A DNA stretch of 33,426 nt from Rhodospirillales bacterium 69-11. Its GTDB lineage: Bacteria > Pseudomonadota > Alphaproteobacteria > Acetobacterales > Acetobacteraceae. The stretch is from positions 120,688 to 154,113 of the forward strand of contig MKTV01000060.1 of the NCBI GenBank assembly GCA_001898425.1. The letters run 5' to 3'. This document shows positions 1 through 7,252 of this stretch, piece after piece (the first letter of the stretch is position 1; the number at the start of each line of letters is the position of its first letter). Below the pieces are notes generated by a model. It did not search any database and was not told where the DNA came from. It was given only the letters and a program-made list of their open reading frames with translations. Made by a program: the position numbers and the translations under genes.

Positions 1-2065
1 GCCCCGCCTGTCGCAACTCACCTATGCCGGTCCGGCCAAGCTCGTGCGCCTGCCGCCGCGCAGCGCCATCGTCGCGTTCAGCGCGGCCGAGGTCTATGCG
101 CTGGCGGAACTGATCCGCCGCCGCCGGGGCGGCTGCGCCGTGGTCATGGGCCGGCTCAGCCCGCGCACCCGCAACGCCCAGGTCGCCCTCTACCAGGAGA
201 AGGAGGTCGACTTCCTGGTCGCCACGGACGCGATCGGCATGGGCCTCAACATGAACGTCGACCACGTGGCCTTCGCCGGGCTGGGCAAGTTCGACGGCCA
301 TCGGCCGCGCCGGCTGACCCCGGCCGAGATCGGCCAGATTGCCGGCCGCGCCGGGCGTGGCATGCGCGACGGCACGTTCGGCACCACCACCCAGTGCCCG
401 CCGATCCCCGACGAGGTCGTGGCGGCGGTGGAGGCGCACAGCTTCGAGTCGCTCGACCAGCTCTGCTGGCGCAACGGGGATCTCGACTTTTCCAGCCTCG
501 ACGGGCTGCTCGACAGCCTGAACGCGGCGCCGCCGGGACCCGGGCTGGTGCGGGGCAACGATGCCTCGGACCTGGAGACGCTGGGGGCGCTCGCCCGCGA
601 GCCGGAGATCCGTCGCCTCGCCGACGGGCGGCGCCGGCTGCGGCTGCTGTGGGATGCCTGCCAGATCCCGGATTTCCGCAAGCTGGCCGACGACACCCAT
701 ACCCGCCTCTGCGCGCGGGTGTTCGGCCACGTGGTGAAGGATGGCGCGCTGCCGACCGACTGGCTCGCCGGCCAGATCGAGAGCCTCTCGCGCGTGGATG
801 GCGACATCGACACGCTGATGGCCCGCCTCGCCGGGGTGCGCATCTGGTCCTACATCGCCGCCCGCACCGACTGGGTGCCGGACTCGCCGCATTGGCAGGG
901 CCGCGCGCGGGAGGTGGAGGACAAGCTCTCCGACGTGCTGCACGAGCGGCTCACCAGCCGCTTCGTCGACCGCCGCGCCGCCCACCTGATGCGCCGGCTG
1001 GAGGCGGGGGAGGGGCAGGACCTGCTCTCGGCCGTCACGCGCCGGGGCGAGGTGGTGGTCGAGGGCCATCCGGTCGGTCATGTCGAGGGGTTCGTCTTCG
1101 TCCCCGACCCGCTGGCGGAGGGCGAGGAGAAGAAGCTGGTCGAGCGGGCCGCCCGCCGCGCCCTACGGGAGGAGATCCCCCGCCGGGTGGCCGAGGCCGA
1201 GGCGGCGGGCGACGCGGCCTTCACCTGGACCGAAGCGCAGCGGATCACCTGGGACGGCGCCGCCGTGGCCAGGCTCGTCCGGGGCGGCAGCGCGCTGCGG
1301 CCGCGGGTGCAGATCCTGGACAGCGAGTTCCTCGACGGGGCCCAGCGCGAGCGGCTGCGCGCGCGGCTGCAGGAGTTCGTGGACGGACGCATCCGCGACG
1401 ACCTCGCCCCGCTGTTCGAGGCCGAGGCGGCGGCCTCGGGCGCCAGCGCCATGCGCGGGCCGCTGCATCGGCTGACGGAAGCCCTCGGCCTCGTCCCCGG
1501 CGTGGACGAGGAGACGCTGGCGCCCGCCTTGCGCAGCGCGCTGCGCGGGATGGGCGTGCGGTCCGGGCGGTTCGCCCTGTTCCTGCCGGCGCTGCTGAAG
1601 CCGCGCGCCGCGGCGATGCGGGCGCGGCTCTGGGCACTGCAGGCCGGCGTGCCGGTGCCCGCGCTGCCCGCGCCGGGGCTCGTGTCGCTGCCGGTGCAGC
1701 CCGACTGGCCCGCCGGGTTCGCGCCCTCGATGGGGTGGATCGAGGCGGGACCGGTGCTGCTGCGGCTCGACGTGGCCGAACGGGTCGCGGGCGAACTGGG
1801 CCATGCCACGCGGAAGGGGCCGGTGATCCTGGCGCCGACGCTCGCCTCCCGCTTCTCGGTCAAGGCGGACCTGCTGCCGGTGATCCTGCGCCGGATCGGC
1901 TTCCGCATCGTCCCTGGCGGCGGTCTCGGCCCCGACATGTTCGGCCCGCCCGCCCCGGCGATGCTGCTGCCGCTGCGCCGCAAGCGTCCCTCGGCCGCGC
2001 CCGCGCGCGCGGCGCCGCCCGTTCCGCAGGGGCCCTTCGCCGCACTGGCGGCGCTGAAACGCTAG
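1..2065 (+). CDS. SUV3-like superfamily 2 RNA/DNA helicase, C-terminal part (5' truncated by window)
   Basis: The frame is open from base 2, so the gene begins before the window; the GTG at 44 is internal. Visible early residues carry the second RecA-like half of an SF2 helicase: a motif V-like stretch VATDAIGMGLNM and motif VI QIAGRAGRG. These resemble SUPV3L1/SUV3-type helicases, known in mitochondria for RNA turnover and common in alphaproteobacteria as 'helicase-related protein'. The Walker A and DExH motifs must lie upstream of base 1. The long tail after the core is rich in Arg, Ala and Glu and ends in GPFAALAALKR before TAG. It is followed directly by the S4-domain gene, then fdxA and carD, an order I recall as conserved in alphaproteobacteria. 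A role in RNA metabolism is inferred from the family. Confidence 0.9.
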   Translation, partial: PRLSQLTYAGPAKLVRLPPRSAIVAFSAAEVYALAELIRRRRGGCAVVMGRLSPRTRNAQVALYQEKEVDFLVATDAIGMGLNMNVDHVAFAGLGKFDGHRPRRLTPAEIGQIAGRAGRGMRDGTFGTTTQCPPIPDEVVAAVEAHSFESLDQLCWRNGDLDFSSLDGLLDSLNAAPPGPGLVRGNDASDLETLGALAREPEIRRLADGRRRLRLLWDACQIPDFRKLADDTHTRLCARVFGHVVKDGALPTDWLAGQIESLSRVDGDIDTLMARLAGVRIWSYIAARTDWVPDSPHWQGRAREVEDKLSDVLHERLTSRFVDRRAAHLMRRLEAGEGQDLLSAVTRRGEVVVEGHPVGHVEGFVFVPDPLAEGEEKKLVERAARRALREEIPRRVAEAEAAGDAAFTWTEAQRITWDGAAVARLVRGGSALRPRVQILDSEFLDGAQRERLRARLQEFVDGRIRDDLAPLFEAEAAASGASAMRGPLHRLTEALGLVPGVDEETLAPALRSALRGMGVRSGRFALFLPALLKPRAAAMRARLWALQAGVPVPALPAPGLVSLPVQPDWPAGFAPSMGWIEAGPVLLRLDVAERVAGELGHATRKGPVILAPTLASRFSVKADLLPVILRRIGFRIVPGGGLGPDMFGPPAPAMLLPLRRKRPSAAPARAAPPVPQGPFAALAALKR

Positions 2066-2074
2066 GAGGCGGCG

Positions 2075-2380
2075 ATCGCCGACCAGGAGGACCGCGACTG
2101 GCAGCGGCTGGACAAGTGGCTGTGGTGCGCGCGGTTCATGCGGGCGCGCAGCGACTGCGCGGCGCTTGTGGCGCGGGGCTCCGTGCGGATCAACCGGCAG
2201 GCGACCGAGAAGCCGCATGCGCGGCTGCGGATCGGCGACGTGCTGACGCTGCCGCTGCACGGCGGGGTCCGGGTCGTGCGGGTGGTGGCGCTCGCGGCGC
2301 GGCGCGGACCGGCGCCGGAGGCACGCCTGCTCTACGAGGACGTCGGGGATGCGCACGCCGCATCTTGCGCAGAGGGGTAA
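2075..2380 (+). CDS. S4-domain RNA-binding protein (Hsp15-like), apparent non-AUG start
   Basis: The product matches small S4/Hsp15-type RNA-binding proteins: [11 protein letters not shown] opens the alpha-L RNA-binding fold, followed by VRIN, AKPHARL-like and GDVLTLPL segments. Hsp15 relatives bind stalled 50S subunits; the exact role here is inferred. The domain must begin upstream of the first in-frame ATG (2138), which would remove its first strand and helix. Between the helicase TAG (2063-2065) and 2138 this frame has no ATG, GTG or TTG. A perfect AGGAGG (2064-2069) sits 5 bases before ATC at 2075, so I place the start there, giving 101 residues. CTG at 2108 or 2120, readthrough of the helicase TAG, or a sequence error are alternatives. 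The reading frame is the same as the helicase. Confidence 0.72.
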   Translation: MADQEDRDWQRLDKWLWCARFMRARSDCAALVARGSVRINRQATEKPHARLRIGDVLTLPLHGGVRVVRVVALAARRGPAPEARLLYEDVGDAHAASCAEG

Positions 2381-2465
2381 ACCTCGGCATATCGCCGCGT
2401 CTGATCCGGCTCCCGGTCGTCCGGCCCCGGGGTCGCGCGCACGCTCTGCATCCGGGGGTTGCCCA

Positions 2466-2798
2466 ATGACCTATGTGGTCACCGAGAACTGTATCCGCTG
2501 CAAGTACATGGATTGCGTCGAGGTGTGTCCGGTCGACTGCTTCTATGTCGGCGAGAACATGCTGGTGATCCATCCGGACGAATGCATCGACTGCGGCGTC
2601 TGCGAGCCGGAATGCCCGGCCGAGGCGATCGTGCCGGACAGTGACGACAAGGCGTCGGACTGGGCCGAACAGAACCGGACCTATGCCGCACTTTGGCCCA
2701 ACATCACGCGTAAGGGCGAGGCACCGGCCGACGCCGACGAGTGGAAGGACAAGCCCGGCAAGGCCAAGCTGTTCTCTCCCGAACCCGGCAAGGCCTGA
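2466..2798 (+). CDS. fdxA: 7Fe ferredoxin FdxA ([3Fe-4S][4Fe-4S])
   Basis: A 110-residue ferredoxin of the Azotobacter FdI / FdxA type, a soluble cytoplasmic electron carrier. Cysteines at 9, 17 and 50 fit the 3Fe-4S set and those at 21, 40, 43 and 46 the 4Fe-4S set, with extra Cys12 and Cys25 as in FdI-like proteins. The CxxCxxxCP spacing of the second motif is intact ([13 protein letters not shown]). The C-terminal 50 residues, with Trp-rich and acidic/Lys stretches, match the long-tail form of the family. ATG at 2466 is chosen because homology starts at [16 protein letters not shown]; the upstream frame is only an open extension. The ribosome site is weak (GGGGG about 9 bases before ATG). 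It lies between the S4 protein and carD. Confidence 0.95.
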   Translation: MTYVVTENCIRCKYMDCVEVCPVDCFYVGENMLVIHPDECIDCGVCEPECPAEAIVPDSDDKASDWAEQNRTYAALWPNITRKGEAPADADEWKDKPGKAKLFSPEPGKA

Positions 2799-2807
2799 AG
2801 ATACTTT

Positions 2808-2820
2808 GGGGGTAACCCCC
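2808..2820 (+). terminator. Small GC hairpin after fdxA
   Basis: GGGGG-TAA-CCCCC forms a 5-bp stem with a 3-base loop just after the fdxA stop. No T-run follows, so as a terminator it would be weak; it immediately precedes the candidate carD promoter. Confidence 0.35.
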
Positions 2821-2848
2821 TGACGTAACACCGGTGTGATGCTATATC
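2820..2848 (+). promoter_or_regulatory. Candidate sigma-70 promoter for carD
   Basis: CTGACG (2820-2825) and TATATC (2843-2848) are separated by exactly 17 bases, in an AT-richer patch upstream of carD. The predicted transcript would have a 5' leader of about 125 bases before the ATG at 2982. This is inference from pattern only. Confidence 0.45.
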
Positions 2849-2981
2849 TGGCGCTTGGAGACGGCCGAGCGCTGCGCTGCCGCCGTCGGAATTCATCAGG
2901 CGTCCGGGGACACATGCCCGCTGGCGAAGGCCGGCGGTCGGTCCATTGGTCGCCGTGAGACAAGGATATGAGGTGTCGAGC

Positions 2982-3791
2982 ATGAAGGCAGCGGCCGGAA
3001 CGGCGGTATCACGACGTGACGAGTCGGTGCAGCAGGATGCCGCGCCGGACACCAGCAGGACCGGCGCCCCCAAGGCCGCCCAGGCGAAAACGGTCGCCAC
3101 GCCGGTGAAGAAGGCCCCCGTCCGTTCCGCTCCGCCCGCCCTGGCCAGCAAGACCGCCGCCCCCGCGCGGAAGTCCGGCGCCGCCGAGGAGCTCGAGGAC
3201 GATCGCGTTCCCGCCGCCGCCGCGCCCGAGGTCGAGGAAGACGAGGAGGAGGACGACTCCCCCGCTCGGCCGATCGCGCCGATCTCCCGTGCCGCGGCCA
3301 AGGCCGAGGTGTTCCAGGAGGGTGACCACGTCGTCTACCCGACCCATGGCGTGGGCAAGGTGGAGCGGATCGCCACCGAAGAGATCGCCGGCCACAAGCT
3401 CGAGCTGATCCACATCACCTTTGAAGAGAACCGCATGACCTTGCGGGTGCCCGTGGCCAAGGCGCGCAGCGCCGGGCTGCGCAAGCTCGCCACCCGCAAG
3501 CTGTTCGACGACGCACTGGCCGTGCTGAAGGGCCGCGCGCGGATCAAGCGCACCATGTGGTCCCGCCGCGCCCAGGAATACGAGGCGAAGATCAACTCGG
3601 GCGATCCGCTGGCGATCGCCGAGGTGGTCCGCGACCTGCACCGCAACGCCGGCCAGCCGGACCAGAGCTTCTCCGAACGGCAGATCTACGAGCAGGCGAT
3701 GGACCGCCTGGCCGCGGAACTGGCGGCGCTCGACAAGACCGACAAGGCCACCGCCGCGATCAAGCTTGCGGAGTTCCTCAAGACGGTCTGA
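2982..3791 (+). CDS. carD: CarD-family transcriptional regulator with long low-complexity leader
   Basis: The 269-residue product has a CarD module from about residue 108: the RNA-polymerase-interacting Tudor-like part (FQEGDHVVYPTHGVGKVERI) and the helical DNA-contacting part with SRRAQEYEAKINSGD and the LAEVVRDLHR-like helix. CarD proteins bind the RNAP beta subunit and stabilise open complexes, notably at rRNA promoters. The first ~107 residues are disordered-looking: Ala/Pro/Lys-rich to about 65, then strongly acidic (EELEDD, VEEDEEEDD). Family members are usually about 160-170 residues, so the leader is extra but typical of some Acetobacteraceae as I recall. ATG 2982 is preferred because GAGGTG lies about 6 bases upstream; TTG 2946 and GTG 2973 are in frame. 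Confidence 0.93.
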   Translation: MKAAAGTAVSRRDESVQQDAAPDTSRTGAPKAAQAKTVATPVKKAPVRSAPPALASKTAAPARKSGAAEELEDDRVPAAAAPEVEEDEEEDDSPARPIAPISRAAAKAEVFQEGDHVVYPTHGVGKVERIATEEIAGHKLELIHITFEENRMTLRVPVAKARSAGLRKLATRKLFDDALAVLKGRARIKRTMWSRRAQEYEAKINSGDPLAIAEVVRDLHRNAGQPDQSFSERQIYEQAMDRLAAELAALDKTDKATAAIKLAEFLKTV

Positions 3792-3833
3792 GCCGGTCCC
3801 GCGTCGGGGCCGGTGTCGGCACGCCCCGTGTTG

Positions 3834-3908
3834 TGGCCGCGCTTGTCGCGGCCATCCACGACTTCGGGCGGTAGAGAAAGACGTGGATGGCCGGCACAGG
3901 GCCGGCCA
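3834..3908. repeat. REP/BIME-like paired palindromic element
   Basis: Two hairpins face each other: TGGCCGCG-cttgt-CGCGGCCA (3834-3854) and TGGCCGGC-acagg-GCCGGCCA (3888-3908), each an 8-bp perfect stem with a 5-base loop. Between them GCCATCCACGACTT and its near-inverse AAGACGTGGATGGC form a larger inverted repeat (about 3850-3864 with 3878-3892). Read on the minus strand the element encodes MAGPVPAIHVF, a spurious peptide I recall from many alphaproteobacterial intergenic repeats. It sits downstream of carD, convergent with the next gene. Confidence 0.7.
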
Positions 3909-3989
3909 TGACACAGGTGGTGACGGCACCCAGCACGACACAGGTGGCGACGGCGCCCCCACCATGACACAGGTGGCGACGGCACCCCC
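3908..3989. repeat. Three direct repeats of about 26 bp
   Basis: Copies at 3908-3931, 3935-3960 and 3964-3989 share ATGACACAGGTGGCGACGGC plus a C-rich tail, with periods of 27 and 29 bases. They begin inside the last arm of the REP-like element and run to the end of the neighbouring minus-strand gene. With the element above they fill the gap 3792-4016, where I see no gene. Confidence 0.75.
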
Positions 3990-4016
3990 GCCCCGTGACC
4001 CGAGAGCCGCCCGGCC

Positions 4017-5903
4017 TCACCCCTCCCGCAACGCCCGGCAAACCCGGCCGACGACGTCGTCCCAGCGGCGCGCCGCCGCGTCCGCGCGGGGCTGCCGGAA
4101 CAGCCGCATGGACGGGTACCAGGCGCTCGTCTCCCCCTGCAGGCCCCAGCGCCAATCCGGACCGGCCGGAAGCAGCAGCCAGACCGGGCAGCCCAGGGCA
4201 CCCGCGAGATGCGCCACGGCGGTGTCCACCGCGATCACCAGGTCCAGCGCCGTGATCGCCGCCGCCGTCTCGGCCAGATCCGTCAGCAGCGGCGACAGAT
4301 CACGCATCGGCCCGCCAGCGGCGTCCACCGCCCGAGGACCGACCTGCAGCGACACCCACCGCAGGGCGGGCACGTCCCATAAAGGGGCCAGGGCGGCGAA
4401 CGGGATGGAGCGCTCCCGGTCCTTGCCATGCGACGGATTGCCCGCCCACACCAGTCCGACCGATCGAGGACCATCACCACTCGCCGATCGACTGGCGTCC
4501 GGCGCGTCCGGCGCACGGCCCCCGCCAGCCGGTTCCTCCCGCCCGCCCAACCGCGCCCGCCAAGCGGCCGCCATGTCGGGCGGCACACGCAGGTAGGGAA
4601 CGGCGGCAGGGATGGTCTCCCGCCGCGTTGCGAAGGCCCGCGGCAGGCTCTGCAGCGGACACTGCCATCTGGCCGGCGGCACGGGGTCGCCGGGGACGAT
4701 CACCCGCTCCACCCCGTCCAGCCCCGCGAACAGCCGCGCGAGCGGGGCATAAGCCTCCAGCACGATCCGGCCGCCGCGCGCCGCCACCAGCGGCACGTAG
4801 CGGGCGAACTGGATCGAATCGCCCAGCCCTTCCTCCGCGTGCAGCAGGATCGTGGCGCCATCGAGCGGCTCGCCGGCCCAGAGCGGGATCTCCTGGTGCC
4901 GCGCCCGTCCGCGATGCTGGGTCGCGTGCCAGCGGGATTCCAGCGCCTCCCACCCCGCGGCGAAATCGCCGGCGAGCAGCAGGCTGAGCGCGCAGCCGTA
5001 GCGCGCGTCGGGTTGATCGGGATTGAGGTCGAGGCTCCGCCGCCACGCCGCGATGGCGCCCTCCGGATCGCCCTGGTCGTGCAGGATCGCGGCCAGGTTC
5101 GACCAGGCCGGCCAGTAGCCGGGGTCGCGGTCGAGCAGCGCCCGTTGCGCGGCGGCGGCCTCCGCCAGGCGGCCGCGGGCGCGCAGGATCCCGCCCAGGT
5201 TCAGCAGCGCTTCCGGCCGGTCCGGCGCACGAGCCGCCGCCTCCCGCAACGCGGTCTCCGCCGCCTCCAGCTCGTCGATGCGGCCGAGCGCGAGGCCGAG
5301 GTTGACGCGGGCGGGAACGTGGTCGGGAGCGAGGCGCAGCGCCGCCCGATATGTCGCCACGGCCTCCGCCGCGCGGCCCAGGGCGAGCAGCGCGGCCCCC
5401 AGTTCCAGCCAGGCATTCGGCCAGTCGGGCCGGATCGCCAGGGCGGCGCGGGCGGCCTGCGCGGCCTCGGCCGGGCGATGCAGGCCGGACAGGGCGGTGG
5501 CACGGTTCACCAGCGCCTCCGGCATGGCGGGCCGCAGCCGCAGGGCGGCATCGCTCGCCGCCAGGGCCTCCTCCCAGGTCCGCGCCGCGCACAGCGCACC
5601 GGCCAGGTTGCACGCCGCCTCCGGCAGCATCGGCCCCGCGGCGACCGCGCGGCGCAGCACCGCCAGCGCCGCATCCAGCCGGCCGGCTCGGCGCAGCAGC
5701 GCGCCGAGATCGGCGAGCCAGGCCGGGTCGGGCCGAACGGCGACGGCGCGGTCGAGCAGGGCGATGGCGTCGGGCAGTGCGCCGCGCTGCCAAGCATCGG
5801 CGGCGGCGCGCCGCAACGCCTCGGCCGGGTCGGAGAGGGAATCGGGCACCGGACGCCTCCGCGCAGCCCCATGCGCCGGGGCGCGGGTCTTCCCCATTGC
5901 CAC
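4017..5903 (-). CDS. TPR-repeat protein with C-terminal glycosyltransferase-like domain
   Basis: About 628 residues. Residues ~20-330 are successive TPR motifs (for example LADLGALLRRAGRLDAALAVL, pattern W/L-G-Y/A-P). The rest contains HAEEGLGDSIQFARYVPLV, VGLVWAGNPSHGKDRERS and VDTAVAHLAGALGCPVWLLLP, motifs of the GT9/GT41-like fold seen in many bacterial TPR proteins annotated as putative O-linked or heptosyl-type transferases. The acceptor is unknown. GTG 5903 and ATG 5897 are both possible; neither has a good ribosome site. A short Gly/Pro/Asp/Ser linker (around residues 455-480) interrupts the catalytic-like region. It stands alone between a repeat region and a divergent CBS gene. No signal peptide is evident, so it is probably cytoplasmic. 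Confidence 0.85.
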   Translation of the reverse strand: MAMGKTRAPAHGAARRRPVPDSLSDPAEALRRAAADAWQRGALPDAIALLDRAVAVRPDPAWLADLGALLRRAGRLDAALAVLRRAVAAGPMLPEAACNLAGALCAARTWEEALAASDAALRLRPAMPEALVNRATALSGLHRPAEAAQAARAALAIRPDWPNAWLELGAALLALGRAAEAVATYRAALRLAPDHVPARVNLGLALGRIDELEAAETALREAAARAPDRPEALLNLGGILRARGRLAEAAAAQRALLDRDPGYWPAWSNLAAILHDQGDPEGAIAAWRRSLDLNPDQPDARYGCALSLLLAGDFAAGWEALESRWHATQHRGRARHQEIPLWAGEPLDGATILLHAEEGLGDSIQFARYVPLVAARGGRIVLEAYAPLARLFAGLDGVERVIVPGDPVPPARWQCPLQSLPRAFATRRETIPAAVPYLRVPPDMAAAWRARLGGREEPAGGGRAPDAPDASRSASGDGPRSVGLVWAGNPSHGKDRERSIPFAALAPLWDVPALRWVSLQVGPRAVDAAGGPMRDLSPLLTDLAETAAAITALDLVIAVDTAVAHLAGALGCPVWLLLPAGPDWRWGLQGETSAWYPSMRLFRQPRADAAARRWDDVVGRVCRALREG

Positions 5904-5934
5904 AGGGGAGTGAACGAGGCGCTAACGCGGGGGT

Positions 5935-5948
5935 TTGATCTCCCTCAA
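5935..5948 (+). promoter_or_regulatory. FNR/FixK-like box upstream of the CBS gene
   Basis: TTGATCTCCCTCAA matches the TTGAT-N4-ATCAA consensus in 9 of 10 positions. Its centre (5941.5) would lie at -41.5 for a start near 5983, with a weak -10-like TAGCGT at 5970-5975. That is the class II activator geometry and would leave a leader of about 30 bases before ATG 6012. Oxygen- or redox-responsive control of the CBS gene is inferred. Confidence 0.5.
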
Positions 5949-6011
5949 TGCGCGCCGCGCTGCCGGGCGTAGCGTGGGCCCACGGCCCAAACGGGCCGGG
6001 AGGAAGCAATC

Positions 6012-6431
6012 ATGAACCGCGAAATGGCGGAGATCATCCGAGACCAGACGCCGCTGATCCTGGCCCCGTCCGCGACGGTGCAGGAGGCGTGCCGCCGCAT
6101 GTACTCCCGCAAGGTCGGGGCCGTGCTCGTCACCAACGACAAGGGCGCCCTGGTCGGCATCTTCACCGGCCGGGACGCGGTGCGGGTGCTGGCGCAGGGA
6201 CGCGACGCCACCAGCACCCCGCTGCGGGAGGTGATGACGCGCAAGCCGGAGACGATGAAGCCGCAGGCGACCGCGATCGACGCGCTGCGGCTGATGCGCG
6301 ACGGCGGCTTCCGCCACGTGCCGGTGGTGGAGGACGGGGCGGTGGTGGGCATCGTCTCCCGCGGGGATTTCCGCGGGCTCGAGCACGACCGGATGGACCA
6401 GGAAACCGGGTTCTGGGAACGGATGCGCTGA
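6012..6431 (+). CDS. Two-CBS-domain protein
   Basis: A 139-residue stand-alone Bateman module. The first CBS domain spans about residues 8-62 (SATVQEACRRM...GALVGIFTGRDAVR) and the second about 74-130 (TAIDALRLMRDGGFRHVPVVEDGAVVGIVSRGDFRG). The two G-(I/V)-(F/V)-(T/S)-x-R-D-type turns fit adenosyl-ligand binding. Such small proteins usually sense AMP/ATP/NAD-type ligands and regulate a partner; the partner is not visible here. The start is supported by GGGAGGAAGCAATC-ATG, a strong ribosome site. An FNR/FixK-like box 64 bases upstream suggests induction at low oxygen. It is convergent with the YqjE-like gene across a hairpin at 6442-6472. Confidence 0.9.
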   Translation: MNREMAEIIRDQTPLILAPSATVQEACRRMYSRKVGAVLVTNDKGALVGIFTGRDAVRVLAQGRDATSTPLREVMTRKPETMKPQATAIDALRLMRDGGFRHVPVVEDGAVVGIVSRGDFRGLEHDRMDQETGFWERMR

Positions 6432-6441
6432 CACGACGACA

Positions 6442-6472
6442 GGCGGGTGGCCGCTCTCCGCGACGACCCGCC
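6442..6472. terminator. Hairpin between convergent genes
   Basis: GGCGGGT (6442-6448) pairs perfectly with ACCCGCC (6466-6472) around a 17-base loop. It lies between the CBS stop and the end of the convergent membrane-protein gene. No T-run is present, so bidirectional termination is inferred. Confidence 0.4.
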
Positions 6473-6495
6473 CGTCCGTGTCCGCGAGACGCCCG

Positions 6496-6903
6496 CTAGT
6501 CCCGTCCGCGCCGGCGACGGAGCATCCCCGTCCCCATCCGCAGCGCCGGCATCAGCATTGCCGAGAGGGCGAGCGTGCGCATCGTCCCCTCCCAGGCGCG
6601 CTTACGCACCTCCAGCGCCTCCTCCTCCGCACGGCTCGGCGTCGAGCGGGCGGCGAGCAGCAACAGGAGGACGGCGATGACGAGATCCCCGCCACCCAGG
6701 GCAACGGCGGTCCAGATCTGCGTGAGGCCCGCGTTCAGCCGCAGCACGTACCAGAGCGCCACGTGAACGAAGGCGAGCACGCCGACCAGGAAGATCGCCG
6801 CGATCACGGCCATGATGACCCGGGTCACCATGCGCTGGGCCATCAAACGAAGGCGAAGGACCTCCGCCTCCGCGGCCGTGCGTGCGAGGCGGACGGTTCT
6901 CAT
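6496..6903 (-). CDS. YqjE / holin-superfamily-III-like small membrane protein
   Basis: 135 residues with two clear hydrophobic segments (about 30-57, VIMAVIAAIFLVGVLAFVHV, and about 70-92, TAVALGGGDLVIAVLLLLLAA), flanked by basic ends and finishing in MLRRRRGRD. The arrangement resembles YqjE/Actinobacterial holin-X proteins, which despite the family name are cellular inner-membrane proteins often paired with YqjD/ElaB-type proteins. That pairing is seen here: ATG 6903 follows the stop of the upstream YqjD-like gene by two bases. An open extension to 6933 exists but overlaps that gene. Function is unknown; a membrane or stress role is inferred only from the pair. Confidence 0.8.
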   Translation of the reverse strand: MRTVRLARTAAEAEVLRLRLMAQRMVTRVIMAVIAAIFLVGVLAFVHVALWYVLRLNAGLTQIWTAVALGGGDLVIAVLLLLLAARSTPSRAEEEALEVRKRAWEGTMRTLALSAMLMPALRMGTGMLRRRRGRD

Positions 6904-6905
6904 CG

Positions 6906-7175
6906 TCAGCGCATCACACGGCCGATAGCCCACCCGATCGCCGCGGCGACCAGGATCGCGATCAACGGCTGCTCACGCACGCGGCCGGAGACGGCTTCGG
7001 CCTGGTGCCTCACGGTGTCGCTCGCGCCCGACATGGCGGACTCGGCGCGGCCCGCCCAGTCCGAGACGGCGGGGCTGACGCGGTCGCGCATCAGGCTCTC
7101 CACCTGCTCACGCAGCCGCGAGATCTGTTCGTTGGCGTCGTCCAAGCGGGCGCGCGCGTCGTCACGATAGGCCAT
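6906..7175 (-). CDS. YqjD/ElaB-like (DUF883) membrane-anchored protein
   Basis: An 89-residue protein: a charged amphipathic coiled-coil-like half (DDARARLDDANEQISRLREQVESLM), a middle with SDWAGRAESAMSGASDTVRHQAE, and a C-terminal membrane anchor LIAILVAAAIGWAIGRVMR. This is the YqjD/ElaB architecture; the E. coli members are tail-anchored and associate with ribosomes in stationary phase. ATG 7175 is preceded by GAAGGAG at good spacing, which decides the start although the frame stays open further upstream into the MFS gene. It is translationally coupled to the YqjE-like gene downstream (2-base gap). Confidence 0.88.
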   Translation of the reverse strand: MAYRDDARARLDDANEQISRLREQVESLMRDRVSPAVSDWAGRAESAMSGASDTVRHQAEAVSGRVREQPLIAILVAAAIGWAIGRVMR

Positions 7176-7252
7176 GTGCGGCTCCTTCCATTCTGCGAAA
7201 CCTGAACGGAGGCTAAGCGAAGCCGTTCCCGCCGTCAGGGCCCCGGAGCAGA

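Noticed and set aside
2138-2380. S4 protein starting at ATG 2138
   Set aside because: It would delete the first strand and helix of the S4 fold ([11 protein letters not shown]).
394-2469. 691-codon frame overlapping the helicase
   Set aside because: Arg/Gly/Ala-rich translation without domains; the helicase frame has motifs V and VI and a conserved gene order.
6496-7175. Prophage holin or lysis cassette
   Set aside because: The pair matches chromosomal YqjD/YqjE proteins; no endolysin, tail or integrase genes are present.
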